This document shows, piece after piece, positions 21,650 through 24,113 of a stretch of DNA of 24,113 nucleotides. Both the position numbers and the translations under genes were made by a program. The number at the start of each line of letters is the position of its first letter. The stretch's first letter is position 1. Source of the stretch: Verrucomicrobiaceae bacterium UBA2429 (GTDB lineage: Bacteria > Verrucomicrobiota > Verrucomicrobiia > Verrucomicrobiales > Verrucomicrobiaceae). The DNA is taken from positions 1 to 24,113 of the forward strand of contig DDQZ01000035.1 in the NCBI GenBank assembly GCA_002343505.1, given 5' to 3'. The notes beneath the pieces are model-generated. The model saw nothing but the letters and a program-made list of their open reading frames with translations, was not told the origin of the DNA and searched no databases.

Positions 21650-24113
21650 ATGTGTGCGCCCATGCCGGACACATTGCAGTCATTCGTCGAGGAGGCGTTC
21701 CGCGAGCTGGCGGCGGATGACGCGCCGACGCTGCCATTGGAGGAGAGGCTCTGCGGCGGGAAAAACGCGGGGGATGTCATCGGGCGCTACACGCTGGTGG
21801 AGAAGCTGGGGGAGGGGGGCTTCGGCTCGGTGTGGCGCGCGGAGCAGGAGCGGCCGGTGCGGCGGGAGGTGGCGCTGAAGATCATCAAGCTGGGCATGGA
21901 CACGCGGGAGGTCATCGCGCGCTTCGAGGTGGAGCGGCAGGCGCTGGCGGTGATGGAGCATCCGGGAATCGCCAAGGTGTTCGACGCGGGTGCGACGGTG
22001 AGCGGGCGGCCGTTTTTTGTCATGGAGCTGGTGCGCGGCACGCCGCTGACGCAGTTCTGCGAGGAGGCGGCCATGCCGCTGCCGGAGAGGCTGGAGCTTT
22101 TCATCCAGGTCTGCCAGGCGGTGCAGCACGCGCATCAAAAGGGCGTGATCCACCGTGACTTGAAGCCCTCGAACATCCTCGTCACCGGGGCGGACGGCAG
22201 GCCGCTGCCGAAGGTCATTGACTTCGGCATCGCCAAGGCAGCGGGCGGCACGCCGCTGACGGACAGCACGCTGGTGACGCGCGCGGACAGGCTGATGGGC
22301 ACGCCCGCCTACATGAGCCCCGAGCAGTCCGAGCCGGGCATGGACCTGGACACGCGCACGGACATCTACAGCCTCGGCGTGCTGCTCTACGAGCTGCTGA
22401 CGGGGCAGGTGCCCTTCGCGCCCGGCCCGGAGGGGAAAAGCCCGCGCGGGCGCGATCCGCAGCGGCCCTCGACGCGCATCCGCTCCTTCACCGCCGCGCA
22501 GATGCGCCGGCTGGCCGCAGGCCGCGGCACGGACGGACCGAGGCTCATCGGCCAGGTGCGGGGGGACCTGGACTGGATCGCCATGAAGGCGCTGGAGGCC
22601 GACCGCGCGCGCCGTTACGACTCGGCCAACGCGCTGGCGGAGGACCTGCGCGCCTTCCTGGAGCGGCGTCCCGTGCAGGCGCGCCCGCCCACGGCGTGGT
22701 ACCTGGCGCGGCGCTTCGCCCAGCGGCACAAGACCGGCGTGGCGGCGGCGGCGCTGGTGCTCGCCTCCCTGGTGGCGGGCATCACCGGCACGACGTGGAT
22801 GTATTTCAAAGCGCAGAAAGAGCTGGTGAAAAGCAGGCAGGTGGCGGCTTTTTTATCTGAAACACTGGCTGCGGCGGGCCCCTCGAAGGCGCTGGGGCGG
22901 GATGCCACCATGATGCGGGAGATCCTGGAAAAAACCGCGGAGCGCGTGGGCCGGGAGCTGGAAGGGCAGCCGGAGGTGGAGGCGGAAATGCGGCTGATGA
23001 TCGGCATGACTTTTCAAGACATTGACGAGTACCCCGCCGCCGTGGAGCAGCTCCGCGCGGCGGTGGACCTGCTGCGCGCGCGGACGCGCGGCGACACGCC
23101 CGAGCTGGCCCGGGCGCTGGCGGAGCTGGGCGCGGCGATGGAGTTCAACAGCGACCCGCGCGGCGCGGAGCCGGTGGCGCGCGAGGCCCTGGAGATGTGG
23201 ACGCGGCTGCGCGGGCCGGAGTCTCTGGAGGCGGGCTTGTGCTTGTCCGATCTCGGCTGGCTGATGCTCAAATCCGGCCGCCCCAAGGAGGCTCTGCCAC
23301 ATGCGCTGCGGGCGTATGAGATCCTCCAGCGGCACCCGGGCCATCAGAAAACCGGGCGCGTCATCAACACCCTGGCCACGGCCCGCAAAAACACCGGGGA
23401 TCTGCAGGCCTCCATCAAGCTGCAGCGCCAGATCGTGGAGGTCGAAAAGGCGCTCCACGGAGACGACCACCCCAGCGTCGTCGTGGCGCTGGACAACCTG
23501 GGCTACGACCTGGAGATCGCGCGCCAGGACGAGGAGGCGGAGACGATTTTGAACGAGAGCGTCGCCATGGGCCGGCGCATGTTTGGCGGACTCTCACCCC
23601 ACGAGGACCACGCCCTCGCCGCCCTGGCGCGCATCGCCGACCGGCGCGGGGAGCATGACAGGGCGCTGGAACTGTCGCGGGATGCGGCCCTTGTCGGCGC
23701 GCGCGTCTTCGAGCCGGGTCACCGCTACTGGCGCGAGTCCCAGACGCAGTATGCCCGGCGGCTGGTGGAGCAGGCGGAGAGGTTCGTGAAGGAGGCGTCC
23801 GGCGCGCAGGATGAGGGAGGGAGGCAAACCGCGCTGGAGAAAGCCCGAAGCCGCATGGCCGCCGCCGCGCAGTGGGAGAACTGGGCGAAGAGCGCCCCGG
23901 CGCAGGACCAGGCGTGGATGCGGCTGCTGCGGGCGCGGGCGGCGCTGCTGTCGGGGGATGGGGATGCTTTGGCTGAAATGCGCCAGGCCCGGGATGAGCT
24001 GGCGGGCGTGAAGGTGGCGGAGGCGCAGGCCAAACAAAAAGAAGCGCGCCTGAAGCTGGCGGAGCAGTGGCTGGATGGAGGAGTTGGAGTGAAGCCTTTA
24101 GGCGACACGGGAG
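21650..24113 (+). CDS. Membrane-anchored Ser/Thr protein kinase with TPR-like C-terminal region (partial, runs off window)
   Basis: The reading frame stays open from the start to the last base (821 codons seen). The Hanks-type kinase domain covers about residues 47-310: glycine loop GEGGFG at 54-59, VALK lysine K77, HRDLKPSN with D170 and N175, DFG at 191-193, and activation-segment end SPEQ. A single transmembrane helix lies at about 363-383. The remainder is a helical, TPR-like extracytoplasmic region with an HPSVVVALDNLGYDLE repeat. Such kinases phosphorylate cytosolic proteins in response to signals sensed by the outer repeats. The start may instead be the second Met, four codons in; a GGAG precedes the first by only 3 bases. 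The final codons fall in a dispersed repeat that is predicted to supply the stop just beyond the edge. Confidence 0.9.
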   Translation, partial: MCAPMPDTLQSFVEEAFRELAADDAPTLPLEERLCGGKNAGDVIGRYTLVEKLGEGGFGSVWRAEQERPVRREVALKIIKLGMDTREVIARFEVERQALAVMEHPGIAKVFDAGATVSGRPFFVMELVRGTPLTQFCEEAAMPLPERLELFIQVCQAVQHAHQKGVIHRDLKPSNILVTGADGRPLPKVIDFGIAKAAGGTPLTDSTLVTRADRLMGTPAYMSPEQSEPGMDLDTRTDIYSLGVLLYELLTGQVPFAPGPEGKSPRGRDPQRPSTRIRSFTAAQMRRLAAGRGTDGPRLIGQVRGDLDWIAMKALEADRARRYDSANALAEDLRAFLERRPVQARPPTAWYLARRFAQRHKTGVAAAALVLASLVAGITGTTWMYFKAQKELVKSRQVAAFLSETLAAAGPSKALGRDATMMREILEKTAERVGRELEGQPEVEAEMRLMIGMTFQDIDEYPAAVEQLRAAVDLLRARTRGDTPELARALAELGAAMEFNSDPRGAEPVAREALEMWTRLRGPESLEAGLCLSDLGWLMLKSGRPKEALPHALRAYEILQRHPGHQKTGRVINTLATARKNTGDLQASIKLQRQIVEVEKALHGDDHPSVVVALDNLGYDLEIARQDEEAETILNESVAMGRRMFGGLSPHEDHALAALARIADRRGEHDRALELSRDAALVGARVFEPGHRYWRESQTQYARRLVEQAERFVKEASGAQDEGGRQTALEKARSRMAAAAQWENWAKSAPAQDQAWMRLLRARAALLSGDGDALAEMRQARDELAGVKVAEAQAKQKEARLKLAEQWLDGGVGVKPLGDTG
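24083..24113 (-). repeat. Inverted partial copy of the 87-bp dispersed repeat
   Basis: These last 31 bases match the reverse complement of the right end of repeat copy 1 at 30 of 31 positions; the mismatch is at 24099. The copy is cut by the window edge. It lies in frame inside the kinase reading frame, encoding VGVKPLGDTG, rather than in a gap. Confidence 0.88.

Overview
The window is GC-rich, densely coding bacterial DNA, most likely from a member of the Verrucomicrobiota close to Prosthecobacter/Verrucomicrobiaceae. This is an inference from the gene mix, not a search: an M56 peptidase fused to carboxypeptidase-regulatory-like domains, an SHD1-domain peptidase, a Ser/Thr kinase with a TPR-like tail, a ceramidase-like hydrolase, a GH32/43-like propeller protein and an orphan HicB. 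Shine-Dalgarno signals are weak or absent before most genes, which also fits. No rRNA, tRNA, CRISPR array or transposase was seen.

Layout. (1) 96-1629, minus strand: a secreted right-handed beta-helix protein followed by a secreted SGNH/GDSL hydrolase. (2) 1728-6167, plus: a BlaI/MecI-type repressor with a consensus operator abutting its start codon, then a very large BlaR1-like M56 membrane peptidase whose sensor is replaced by about 970 residues of Ig-like repeats. (3) 6242-10814: divergent genes for an exported M81 (MlrC-like) metallopeptidase (minus) and a propeller-PA-M28-PDZ aminopeptidase (plus). (4) 10829-13340, accessory region: a long inverted repeat, an orphan HicB antitoxin with an apparently lost C-terminus, an AT-rich island with two unknown membrane-protein genes, an overlapping pair (65-residue protein plus MNT/AbiEii-like nucleotidyltransferase), and two tandem 87-bp repeats. 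(5) 13346-17430, minus: an M14 carboxypeptidase, a galactonate-dehydratase-type enolase-superfamily enzyme and a ceramidase-like hydrolase, the last two separated by a palindromic array with strict 11-nt periodicity. (6) 17503-24113, plus: a secreted GH32/43-like propeller protein, an SHD1/HExxH peptidase, a zinc alcohol dehydrogenase with an unusual Cys-rich insert, and a Ser/Thr kinase running off the window, whose last visible codons lie in a reverse copy of the repeat seen at 13.2 kb.

Function. Most products are predicted to be exported or membrane bound and to act on peptides, lipids or glycans, which suits a heterotroph degrading complex organic matter. Five genes encode metallopeptidases or carboxypeptidases of unrelated families. 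The dehydratase, ceramidase-like and GH-like genes plausibly form one sugar or glycoconjugate catabolic locus around a divergent promoter at 17431-17502. The part most likely to hold something undescribed is 10.9-13.4 kb, where an AT-rich insertion appears to have disrupted a HicAB toxin-antitoxin locus next to an NTase gene pair.
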